A stretch of 5,274 nt of DNA. It comes from an uncultured Campylobacter sp. GTDB taxonomy: Bacteria > Campylobacterota > Campylobacteria > Campylobacterales > Campylobacteraceae. Made by a program: the position numbers and the translations under genes. The stretch lies in the NCBI RefSeq assembly GCF_938040115.1, contig NZ_CALHXD010000066.1:1-5274 (forward strand), written 5' to 3'. Positions 1-5,274 of the stretch are shown here, piece after piece. A model generated the notes under the pieces. That model worked only from the letters and a program-made list of their open reading frames with translations, ran no database searches and was not told the DNA's origin. Within the stretch, counting starts at the first letter, position 1; each line of letters starts with the position of its first letter.

Positions 1-456
1 GCTAAGGACGAGAGCGAGCGAAACGACATCTGGTTTGCCAGGCGTAACTGCTCGCAGGCGATAAATATCTACGGAAATTTAAAGCTAAACGAAGACATCA
101 CGGTGCCGCGCTCAAAGCTACCAGAGTTGCTAGAGCGTATCGGCGGCGTCGCGGAAAGATACGGCGTGCAGGTGCCGTGCTTTGGCCACACTGGGGACGG
201 CAACGTGCACACCAACGTCATGGTCGTAGATAAAGCCGACCCGGCGCAGGTAGAGAGCGGCCACAAGGCGATCGAGGAAATTTTTAAGATCGCGGTGGAG
301 CTTGGCGGTACGCTCAGCGGCGAGCACGGCATCGGCATCAGCAAGGCCGAGTTTATGCCGCTTGCCTTTACGGACGCCGAGATGGAGCTTTTTAGAAGTA
401 TCAAAAAGGCGTTTGACCCGAACAATATCCTAAACCCGTTTAAGATGGGGCTGTAA
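1..456 (+). CDS. glcD: GlcD-type FAD-linked oxidase (glycolate/D-lactate oxidase), C-terminal part
   Basis: This is the C-terminal 151 residues of an FAD-dependent 2-hydroxyacid oxidase. The frame is open from base 1, so the FAD-binding N-terminal part lies to the left; family members are about 460 residues. Such enzymes oxidise glycolate or D-lactate and pass electrons to the respiratory chain, usually from the inner face of the membrane. Seen in the fragment are VPRSKLPE (residues 35-42), the metal/substrate-site motif GHTGDGNVH (62-70), GEHGIG (107-112) and the typical ending FDPNNILNPFK (138-148). All are hallmarks of the FAD-oxidase C-terminal domain. An ATG-less internal start at 103 (GTG) would cut into the domain and is not believed. 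The following gene starts 2 bases after the stop, so co-transcription is likely. From memory, C. jejuni Cj1213c (glcD) sits next to an rbn-like gene, as here apart from the intervening gene. Glycolate versus D-lactate as substrate cannot be decided from the sequence. Confidence 0.92.
   Translation, partial: AKDESERNDIWFARRNCSQAINIYGNLKLNEDITVPRSKLPELLERIGGVAERYGVQVPCFGHTGDGNVHTNVMVVDKADPAQVESGHKAIEEIFKIAVELGGTLSGEHGIGISKAEFMPLAFTDAEMELFRSIKKAFDPNNILNPFKMGL
446..450 (+). promoter_or_regulatory. Possible ribosome binding site for the TTG start at 459
   Basis: The bases TGGGG lie 8 bases before the TTG codon at 459, inside the last codons of glcD. This is a weak purine-rich match to a Shine-Dalgarno sequence. 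In the same frame a TAA at 441-443 closes the reading frame upstream, and the first in-frame ATG comes only at residue 53, inside the second membrane segment. TTG at 459 is therefore the only plausible start. Translational coupling to the glcD stop, 2 bases away, could compensate for the weak site. Confidence 0.35.
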
Positions 457-458
457 AT

Positions 459-1034
459 TTGGCGCAAGGCGTAGCTGATTTTTTAAAAATAGCCCTTGAC
501 GCCTTGGTCATTGTTTTTTTGGTTGTACTGCTTTTTAGGAAAAATGACAAAATATCTTTTCAGCACGTCGGTTGCGGAGACTTATTTATACACCCCGATC
601 CGTTTTTAAAGATAATGTACTTTTTAATGTTCTCATGTTGCGGCACAATGTCGCTATTAGGCAGAGCAGCAGATAAAAATTTATTCGCCGACTACCATCT
701 GCTGCTATTTCTTTACGATATGCTGTCGGTTTGCTTGTTGGCTTTCGCTTTTTATACCCTGATGCAAAAAGGCATAAGAGTTAAGCAAGACGGCATCTCA
801 AAAGAGATAGGATTGCTTGGCTTTAAACGCGCCTATGAAGTTAAATTTGACGAAATGATTTATGATGTCGGAGTTGCCCTCAGGAACAATGAAAAAGTAT
901 TCAAAATAAAAAGCGAGAGCGGCGATACCAAGTTTGGGTTTGGGCTATTATATGCGAGAAAAGACATGGATGATTTAGAAAAAATGATACGAAAAAACGT
1001 CAAATTTAAAAACCTTAAACCCATAAGCAGTTAA
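459..1034 (+). CDS. Hypothetical three-helix membrane protein with a cytosolic C-terminal domain
   Basis: I do not recognise this 191-residue protein. It has three hydrophobic segments at about residues 8-27, 50-69 and 80-102. A soluble, charged C-terminal part follows (about 104-191), with alternating hydrophobic and polar stretches suggesting beta strands (GIRVKQDGISKEIG, then YEVKFDEMIYDV), and a lysine-rich end. Membrane helices followed by a small beta-rich domain recall bacterial PH-like proteins, but this is only a resemblance in layout. Cys59, Cys60 and nearby Gly/Ser lie in the second helix. The start is TTG, the only candidate in frame. The gene sits 2 bases after glcD and 15 bases before the YihY-type gene, so it probably shares their transcript. 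GC is about 37% by hand count over 481-1020, against about 57% in the sampled part of glcD and mid to high 40s in the next gene. Together with its position between two genes I recall as adjacent in C. jejuni, this suggests later acquisition or weak constraint. Confidence 0.72.
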   Translation: MAQGVADFLKIALDALVIVFLVVLLFRKNDKISFQHVGCGDLFIHPDPFLKIMYFLMFSCCGTMSLLGRAADKNLFADYHLLLFLYDMLSVCLLAFAFYTLMQKGIRVKQDGISKEIGLLGFKRAYEVKFDEMIYDVGVALRNNEKVFKIKSESGDTKFGFGLLYARKDMDDLEKMIRKNVKFKNLKPISS

Positions 1035-1037
1035 ATT

Positions 1038-1043
1038 TAAGGA
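1038..1043 (+). promoter_or_regulatory. Ribosome binding site of the YihY-family gene
   Basis: TAAGGA(T) lies in the 15-base gap after the preceding stop, with AAGGA ending 6 bases before the ATG at 1050. It is the best Shine-Dalgarno match in the window and fixes the start of the downstream gene. Confidence 0.75.
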
Positions 1044-1049
1044 TCCAAA

Positions 1050-1880
1050 ATGACCTCGCAAAAATTTGAAAAGATAAAACAGACGCTTAAAATTTGGCTC
1101 ATAGCGATGCTAAAGATTAAGGACAAGCAGCTGCTGCACTACGCATCAAGCCTGAGCTTTCACACGATGCTCTCTATCATCCCCGTGCTTCTCATCTCGC
1201 TTTCGCTCTTTACGCAGATGCCAAGCTTTAGCGTCTATTACGCAAAGATCAAGGAATTTATATTTGCCCAGCTGCTACCCTCAAACCAAGACGCGATCTC
1301 AAACTACATCGAGACCTTTTTACAAAACAGCTCGAGCCTAGGCATCCTCGGACTTGGCGCCATCATCTTTACTTCGATCATGTTTTTTGCCGATTACGAA
1401 TACGTCATCAACCGCATCATGCACACGCAAAGCCGCAAATTTTGGAACTCGCTGAGTGCTTATTGGACGCTCATTACGCTGGCTCCCTTGGGGCTTGGAC
1501 TTAGTTTTTATCTCTCAAATTTATTTCAGGATATACTAAACTCCAGCGACTACACGAAGTGGATAAATTTTCTTAGCATATTCCCGTACCTCATCATCTG
1601 GGCGATATTTTGCGTGACCTATCTCATCTCGATAAACCGCCAAATCGCCCTAAAAAACGCGCTTTTTAGCTCATTTGTGGCCTCACTCATCTGGTATCTG
1701 GGCAAAAACATCTTCGTCTTTTACGCCGCAAATAACAAAACATACCTCAGCATCTACGGCTCGTTTTCGGTGGTGCTGCTGTTTTTCGTGTGGATTTACG
1801 TATCGTGGATCATATTTCTCTACGGCGTAAAGCTGTGCGCGTATCTGGAAAAAGCGGGCGAGAGCGACAAAGAAGCTTAA
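1050..1880 (+). CDS. yihY: YihY/Rbn (UPF0761) family inner-membrane protein
   Basis: This 276-residue protein belongs to the YihY family, often mislabelled ribonuclease BN because of an early misassignment in E. coli. Its biochemical role is not settled. Hydrophobic segments fall at about residues 36-56, 97-117, 139-158, 173-195, 206-226 and 237-262, matching the six helices expected. The N-terminal signature is seen as YASSLSFHTMLSIIPVLL (31-48). The C-terminal one is IYGSFSVVLLFFVWIYVSW (235-253), followed by FLYGVKLCAYLE. The length is typical. The ATG start is supported by AAGGA 6 bases upstream. The gene follows the hypothetical membrane protein by 15 bases and converges on comEC, sharing its stop-codon bases (TTAA, 1877-1880). 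I recall the C. jejuni counterpart as the gene annotated rbn between glcD and the ComEC gene, so this neighbourhood is conserved. No catalytic residues can be pointed to. The family assignment is firm; function is not. Confidence 0.9.
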   Translation: MTSQKFEKIKQTLKIWLIAMLKIKDKQLLHYASSLSFHTMLSIIPVLLISLSLFTQMPSFSVYYAKIKEFIFAQLLPSNQDAISNYIETFLQNSSSLGILGLGAIIFTSIMFFADYEYVINRIMHTQSRKFWNSLSAYWTLITLAPLGLGLSFYLSNLFQDILNSSDYTKWINFLSIFPYLIIWAIFCVTYLISINRQIALKNALFSSFVASLIWYLGKNIFVFYAANNKTYLSIYGSFSVVLLFFVWIYVSWIIFLYGVKLCAYLEKAGESDKEA

Positions 1881-3151
1881 AAAAGCGCGGCAAAGCAGAG
1901 TAAATTTAGCGGCACGATAACGGCGGCTAAAATTTTGCTTTTTACGCTTGCTAAACTCAGCGCGTTATAAAGCAAAAACAGCCAAAACGGCACGCTCAAA
2001 TTTACCCCCTTTGCGCGCCACGAGAGAAATTCTAGCAAATACTCATCAAGCGCGCCGCCTGCGCCAAATGCGTGCAAAAGCGCGCTAATCGGATAAAACA
2101 GGCTAAAAAGCGGCGTAAGCGGCAAGACGGTTAGCTGCTGGGCGCTAACTAGCGGGAAAAAGTAAACCACGGGCAAAATCATCGCCGAAAATACCCAAAA
2201 ATTTAACAAAATAGCGTTACTTAAATTTGAAAATCGCCCGCCAAAGTGCCGCAAATAAAGATAAATATAAAACACGCCCATACACGAAAAGTAAAATCCG
2301 ACGCTAAAAAGCAAACTCGGCATCAGCGCTACGGCGGCGCAAATCACCGTAAAAAGCAGCTCAAAACTAACGACGCGCACGTTTCTAGCGAGTAAAAACA
2401 GAGCCAGCAAGCTCATCAAAAACGCCCGCAAAAAGGACGGCACGAAGCCGATCAGCGCAAGATAGCAAAACAAAACAGCAAAAATCGCGGCCGAGAGGTC
2501 AAATTTGGCATTTCGATACGGAAAATGGCGTGCCTGAAAATAGCGGTAAATCGGGCGCATGATAAAATACAAAAAACCAAAAATCAATCCCAAATGATAA
2601 CCCGAAATCGCGATCAGGTGCGCTACGCCGTAGAAATTTACATCCGCTCTAAGCTCCTTGCCCACGGGCGCGGCTAGAAAAAGCGCGGTAAAAAGCTCGG
2701 TCATTTTTTCGCTTTCATGCTGCTCGGCGATAAACTCGAAAATTTTATCGTAAATTCGCTCCTCGCTCGCGGCGTACCTAAGCTGCGTCACGCCGTAACT
2801 AGGCATATAAAAAGAGCCGCTTAGATACTCTTTAAATTTAACGTTTTTGTTTTCGGCACCGATTAAAATTTGCTCGTTAGCTTGCGCGTCAAAGTCCGCC
2901 AGCGTCGTCGTATAAAAGCTAAAATCCTGCGTTTTTAGCTTTAAAACGCGGTAAATTTTACCTTTTGCGTTCGCTTTTTCGTAGTTTTGTGAAATTTTAG
3001 CTTGTAAGATGACGCCGTTTTGAGCTTTAAATTCGCGAAATTTATAGTAGCCAAAGCCCAAATTTAGTGCAAAAACAAGCGCGCAGGCAAGGCAAAATAT
3101 ATAAACCTCGCGCGCGTTTTCAAAGATAGATTTACGTTGCGGCTTTTGCAA
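1877..3151 (-). CDS. comEC: ComEC/Rec2 family competence channel protein (short form)
   Basis: This is the inner-membrane channel that carries incoming single-stranded DNA into the cytoplasm during natural transformation. The protein has 424 residues. A first membrane helix lies at about 17-36, and a soluble, probably OB-fold-like region at about 45-115. A polytopic competence domain follows, holding the diagnostic HLIAISGYHLGLI (178-190), FVPSFLRAFLM (236-246) and LFSVGFYFSCMGVF (281-294). It ends without the metallo-beta-lactamase domain found in B. subtilis-type ComEC. The same short form (about 420-440 residues) is known in Helicobacter and Campylobacter, so this is not a truncation. The start is TTG at 3151: an in-frame TAA lies 12 bases upstream and no early ATG exists. 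There is no good Shine-Dalgarno sequence, so initiation may depend on coupling to dnaB, whose stop is 23 bases upstream. The stop overlaps that of the convergent yihY-type gene. The family call is firm; the exact start is less so. Confidence 0.92.
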   Translation of the reverse strand: MQKPQRKSIFENAREVYIFCLACALVFALNLGFGYYKFREFKAQNGVILQAKISQNYEKANAKGKIYRVLKLKTQDFSFYTTTLADFDAQANEQILIGAENKNVKFKEYLSGSFYMPSYGVTQLRYAASEERIYDKIFEFIAEQHESEKMTELFTALFLAAPVGKELRADVNFYGVAHLIAISGYHLGLIFGFLYFIMRPIYRYFQARHFPYRNAKFDLSAAIFAVLFCYLALIGFVPSFLRAFLMSLLALFLLARNVRVVSFELLFTVICAAVALMPSLLFSVGFYFSCMGVFYIYLYLRHFGGRFSNLSNAILLNFWVFSAMILPVVYFFPLVSAQQLTVLPLTPLFSLFYPISALLHAFGAGGALDEYLLEFLSWRAKGVNLSVPFWLFLLYNALSLASVKSKILAAVIVPLNLLCFAALF

Positions 3152-3174
3152 AATTTGAGCTTAAAGGGCGCATT

Positions 3175-4584
3175 TTAGGCGTTTGGGTTAAACTCCGCCA
3201 CGTGCGCGGCGCCAAAGCTCTTATCGACAAAGCGCGTAAATTCCTTCTGAAATATTACTTCTACCGTGCCGACCGGGCCGTTTCGGTTCTTGCCCACGAT
3301 GATTTCGGCGTCTTCTTCGATCTTATTAGGAACAAATTTACGCACGTACTCCTTGCCCTCGGCGTGCGCCTTTTTCTCGGCCTCCTTCTCCTCCTGCTCG
3401 CGGTAAACCTCGTCGCGGTAGACAAAAAGTATCATGTCGGCGTCCTGCTCGATGGCGCCTGATTCGCGCAGGTCGCTTAGCATCGGGCGTTTGTTGGCGC
3501 GAGATTCTAGGCTGCGGTTTAGCTGGCTAAGCGCGATGATAGGCATGTCTAGCTCGCGCGCTAACAGCTTTAGTCCGCGCGAGATTTCGGCGATCTGTAA
3601 GTGGCGGTCGGAGAAATTTGACGTCGCCATCATGAGGCCGATGTAGTCGATGACGCACAGCGCGATCTCTGGGTTCGAGGACTTGAGCTTGCGCATCTGC
3701 GTGCGGATCTGGTGGATGTTTACGTAGCCGCTATCATAGACAAAAAGCTTGCGGTTAGCCATATCGTCGCACGCGTCGCTTAGGCGCGACCACTCCTCGT
3801 CGTCCATTTTGGCAGTCATTATGTTTTGCAGCGGGATCGAGGTTTTGGCGCTTAGCATACGCAGCATGATCTGCTCGGCCGGCATTTCAAGCGAGAAAAA
3901 CACGACTCCGCCGCCGCGCATCAGCACGTGGTTCATCAAATTTAGACAGATCGTCGTTTTGCCCATACCCGGGCGCGCCGCGATGATGATGAGATCGCCG
4001 TGCTTAAAGCCCTTCGTCATCTCGTTTAGCTGGCGAAAGCCCGTGTCGATGCCCACGATATCCTTATCTTCGAGCAGTTTTTGCTTTTCTAGGTGAGCGA
4101 TGACATCTGCGATGATGATGGCAGCGTCCTTGATGGCGCCCGCGCTCTGCCCGTCCACTAGCGAATAAAAACTCTGGCTCAGCTCGTCCACCATATCGCG
4201 ACTAGGCTTATCCTCGCTCACTTTGCTAGGGATTTGGTGCGCGATTTTGACGAGGCTTCGCTTGATAGATTTTTCTTTGATCTCGTTGGCGTACTTTTTC
4301 ACATCTAGGATCGAGTTCGTGCCGATGATCTCGCTCATTACGTTCTCGTCAAATTTACTTCCAAGCTTGGTTTTTAAAAACCCCGTTTCGATGGGCAAAT
4401 TTTCATTGAGGCACTTTACCATCGCGTCGTAAACATCGCCGTGAGCGCGCAGGTAAAAGTCAAACGGGCTTATGATATCGAAAATCTCGCTTAGATTGTC
4501 CGCGCTATAGATGATGGATGCGAGGATCGCGCGCTCCATATCCAGGTCGTAGAGATTGTGCATATCGATGTTTTCTTTTGCCAT
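3175..4584 (-). CDS. dnaB: Replicative DNA helicase DnaB
   Basis: This is the hexameric 5'-3' helicase that unwinds DNA at the replication fork and recruits primase. The 469-residue length is normal and no intein is present. The N-terminal helical domain begins at about 10 (NLYDLDMERAILASIIYS) and the linker spans about 150-178. The RecA-like ATPase domain follows. It has Walker A ARPGMGKTT (203-211; K209 and T210 contact the nucleotide, with Gly206 where many DnaB proteins have Ser), the catalytic glutamate E233 in SLEMP, Walker B CVIDYIGLM (310-318, D313), SQLNR (353-357), DLRESGAIEQDAD (371-383) and the arginine-finger region GKNRNGP (431-437). Between RDEVY (390-394) and the AEIIVGKNRNGP strand lies a highly charged stretch about 20 residues longer than in E. 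coli, comparable to the insertion reported in H. pylori DnaB. The ATG at 4584 is preceded by GGA at 4591-4593 with 6-base spacing. It lies 11 bases after the PIN gene and 23 bases before comEC, all co-directional. Confidence 0.97.
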   Translation of the reverse strand: MAKENIDMHNLYDLDMERAILASIIYSADNLSEIFDIISPFDFYLRAHGDVYDAMVKCLNENLPIETGFLKTKLGSKFDENVMSEIIGTNSILDVKKYANEIKEKSIKRSLVKIAHQIPSKVSEDKPSRDMVDELSQSFYSLVDGQSAGAIKDAAIIIADVIAHLEKQKLLEDKDIVGIDTGFRQLNEMTKGFKHGDLIIIAARPGMGKTTICLNLMNHVLMRGGGVVFFSLEMPAEQIMLRMLSAKTSIPLQNIMTAKMDDEEWSRLSDACDDMANRKLFVYDSGYVNIHQIRTQMRKLKSSNPEIALCVIDYIGLMMATSNFSDRHLQIAEISRGLKLLARELDMPIIALSQLNRSLESRANKRPMLSDLRESGAIEQDADMILFVYRDEVYREQEEKEAEKKAHAEGKEYVRKFVPNKIEEDAEIIVGKNRNGPVGTVEVIFQKEFTRFVDKSFGAAHVAEFNPNA

Positions 4585-4589
4585 TTTTT

Positions 4590-4597
4590 ATCCGTTT
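4590..4597 (-). promoter_or_regulatory. Ribosome binding site of dnaB
   Basis: On the minus strand AAACGGAT directly follows, and partly overlaps, the PIN-gene stop codon; GGA ends 6 bases before the dnaB ATG. It is a modest but well-spaced Shine-Dalgarno match. It supports ATG 4584 over the internal Met8 codon, and shows that no room for a separate promoter exists in the 11-base gap. Confidence 0.5.
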
Positions 4598-5057
4598 AAT
4601 TTTTTTGTTTCGGCGCGTAATCTTCAAGATTAGCATCTGTGCGCCTTAAGGCTATTTGTAGTTTTGGAAAGGTTTTGTCGTTTGTGACGATCGCCTCACA
4701 GCCGCCCTCTAGCGCGCAAAAATACTGCAAAACATCCTCAAAGTCTATCTTGCGACCCGATTTTAACTCGCTCTTTGCATATTCGCACGCCATCGATAGC
4801 CCGTCACTAGACAGCGGTAGACATTTAAAATTTGACGTCCGCGATAATGCTCCGAAAAAATCCAGAATAATTTCGTCTGAAATTTTATAGCATTTTTTTA
4901 GCACGTAAGCCACATCGCTGATACTGCCGAACGAGTAGCAAATAGCGTCGTCAACGCTAAAATTTTCAAAAAGTTTAACGGCCGCCAAATTTAGGGCGCC
5001 TCTTTCTTCGACTAAAAAATCGATCAGAATATTGCTATCAAGGAAAATTTTAGCCAT
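4596..5057 (-). CDS. PIN-domain protein, probable VapC-like ribonuclease toxin
   Basis: This 153-residue protein has the layout of a single PIN domain, the metal-dependent RNase fold of VapC-type toxins. The start is KIFLDSNILIDFL, giving the first acidic residue D7. The second-acid region reads GSISDVAYVLKK, with D48 at the place usually held by Glu or, in one PIN subgroup, Asn. The third is in KIDFEDVLQYFCALEG (D105 and D108), and the last is AIVTNDKTFPKL (D127). DFEDxLQ and IVTxDxxF resemble the PIN_3 branch. All four acidic positions are therefore present and the protein looks catalytically intact. The ATG at 5057 overlaps the upstream gene by 8 bases (ATGGCTAA). A TAG sits immediately before it in the same frame, so no longer form exists. 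A short antitoxin-like gene upstream and this overlap are typical of type II toxin-antitoxin pairs; toxin action on tRNA or mRNA is inferred from the family. Unusually, dnaB follows only 11 bases downstream, probably on the same message. Confidence 0.85.
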   Translation of the reverse strand: MAKIFLDSNILIDFLVEERGALNLAAVKLFENFSVDDAICYSFGSISDVAYVLKKCYKISDEIILDFFGALSRTSNFKCLPLSSDGLSMACEYAKSELKSGRKIDFEDVLQYFCALEGGCEAIVTNDKTFPKLQIALRRTDANLEDYAPKQKN

Positions 5058-5274
5058 CTATGCCGTATCTTTTTTTTATGTATTTTTTATCGGCGATTTT
5101 TAGCGCTTTTATATCGTCCATATTTTGAGCGGCCTTGCCTTTTACTATGCCTGCAAATCGCATGATTTCAAGACTTGGCGCGCTCTTTTTGCTTTTTAAT
5201 TTATCGGCCGCAATTAGCTTTTTTACTTCGTTTGACAGCGTAGTCGCGATCGCGATTAGATCGCTTCTATCGCT
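5050..5274 (-). CDS. Probable antitoxin, C-terminal part (start beyond the window)
   Basis: A minus-strand frame is open from the window edge to a TAA at 5052-5050 and gives 74 residues of an otherwise unseen protein. The visible part includes TTLSNEVKKLIAADKLKSKK, then SLEIMRFAGIVKGKAAQNMD, and ends IADKKYIKKRYGIDG. It is small, lysine-rich and lacks hydrophobic segments. Its stop overlaps the start of the PIN gene by 8 bases, the classic order antitoxin then toxin. The motif of a short hydrophobic FAGI patch followed by a charged tail is common where antitoxins wrap their PIN toxin. I cannot name the antitoxin family, because the DNA-binding N-terminal part is outside the window. The poly-A runs coding KKYIKK (A6 and A8 on this strand) are a local oddity. 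If it acts as other antitoxins do, it would neutralise the PIN protein and repress its own promoter, which lies beyond 5274. The role rests mainly on context. Confidence 0.7.
   Translation of the reverse strand, partial: SDRSDLIAIATTLSNEVKKLIAADKLKSKKSAPSLEIMRFAGIVKGKAAQNMDDIKALKIADKKYIKKRYGIDG

Noticed and set aside
69..467. Long open frame on the minus strand opposite glcD
   Set aside because: The plus-strand frame carries conserved oxidase motifs throughout; the reverse frame gives a Ser/Pro-rich product of no known type and is a mirror of the codon pattern.
1875..1886. GCTT-AAAA-AAGC hairpin between the convergent genes as a terminator
   Set aside because: The stem has only four base pairs, with no GC-rich extension and no T run following on either strand.
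1877..3151. ComEC as a truncated pseudogene lacking its nuclease-like domain
   Set aside because: The short form without a metallo-beta-lactamase domain is normal in Helicobacter and Campylobacter, and the frame is intact.
3202..4096. Several open frames on the plus strand inside dnaB
   Set aside because: DnaB motifs cover the whole minus-strand frame, and the plus-strand products look random and lack ribosome binding sites.
3970..4125. GATGATGATG repeats near 3981 and 4110 as microsatellites
   Set aside because: They are isoleucine codons (ATC/ATT) of hydrophobic strands in DnaB, with only three repeats each.
3175..4584. Intein in DnaB
   Set aside because: The helicase motifs are contiguous and the total length of 469 residues is normal.
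4639..4890. Plus-strand open frame opposite the PIN gene
   Set aside because: The minus strand encodes a recognisable PIN domain with its acidic residues; the opposite frame shows no domain.
5050..5090. Frameshift at the A8 run fusing antitoxin and PIN protein
   Set aside because: A TAG directly precedes the PIN ATG in the same frame, and the third frame soon ends, so no shift yields a fusion.

Overview
The window reads as an ordinary chromosomal segment of a Campylobacterota bacterium, most likely a Campylobacter of moderate GC content (the rectus/showae/curvus/concisus type rather than AT-rich C. jejuni). Three things point there. The hexamer AAATTT is strikingly frequent on both strands. 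The competence protein is the short ComEC without a metallo-beta-lactamase domain. The gene order matches what I recall from relatives: glcD, a yihY/rbn-like gene and comEC in C. jejuni, and dnaB next to comEC in Helicobacter pylori. No database search was possible, so the species is inference.

The left third (1-1880) is read on the plus strand. It holds the 3' end of a GlcD-type FAD-linked 2-hydroxyacid oxidase, then an unrecognised 191-residue membrane protein starting 2 bases after it from a TTG codon, then a six-helix YihY/Rbn-family membrane protein with a clear ribosome binding site. The unrecognised gene is about 37% GC by hand count, well below the roughly 57% of glcD, and looks like an insertion into a conserved pair.

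The right two thirds (1877-5274) are read on the minus strand. In transcription order they hold an unrecognised antitoxin-like gene cut by the window edge, a PIN-domain protein overlapping it by 8 bases, the replicative helicase DnaB 11 bases further on, and ComEC 23 bases after DnaB. The four are packed like one operon. The two blocks converge and share a TTAA palindrome that supplies both stop codons. No strong terminator is visible between them.

Functionally the window combines carbon oxidation (GlcD), chromosome replication (DnaB), DNA uptake (ComEC) and a probable type II toxin-antitoxin pair. There is no CRISPR array, rRNA, tRNA, insertion sequence or intergenic gap above 30 bases. Nothing here is clearly a new system. 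The points most worth a second look are the toxin-antitoxin pair directly upstream of an essential helicase gene, the orphan membrane protein, and the AAATTT enrichment in a region that encodes a DNA-uptake channel.
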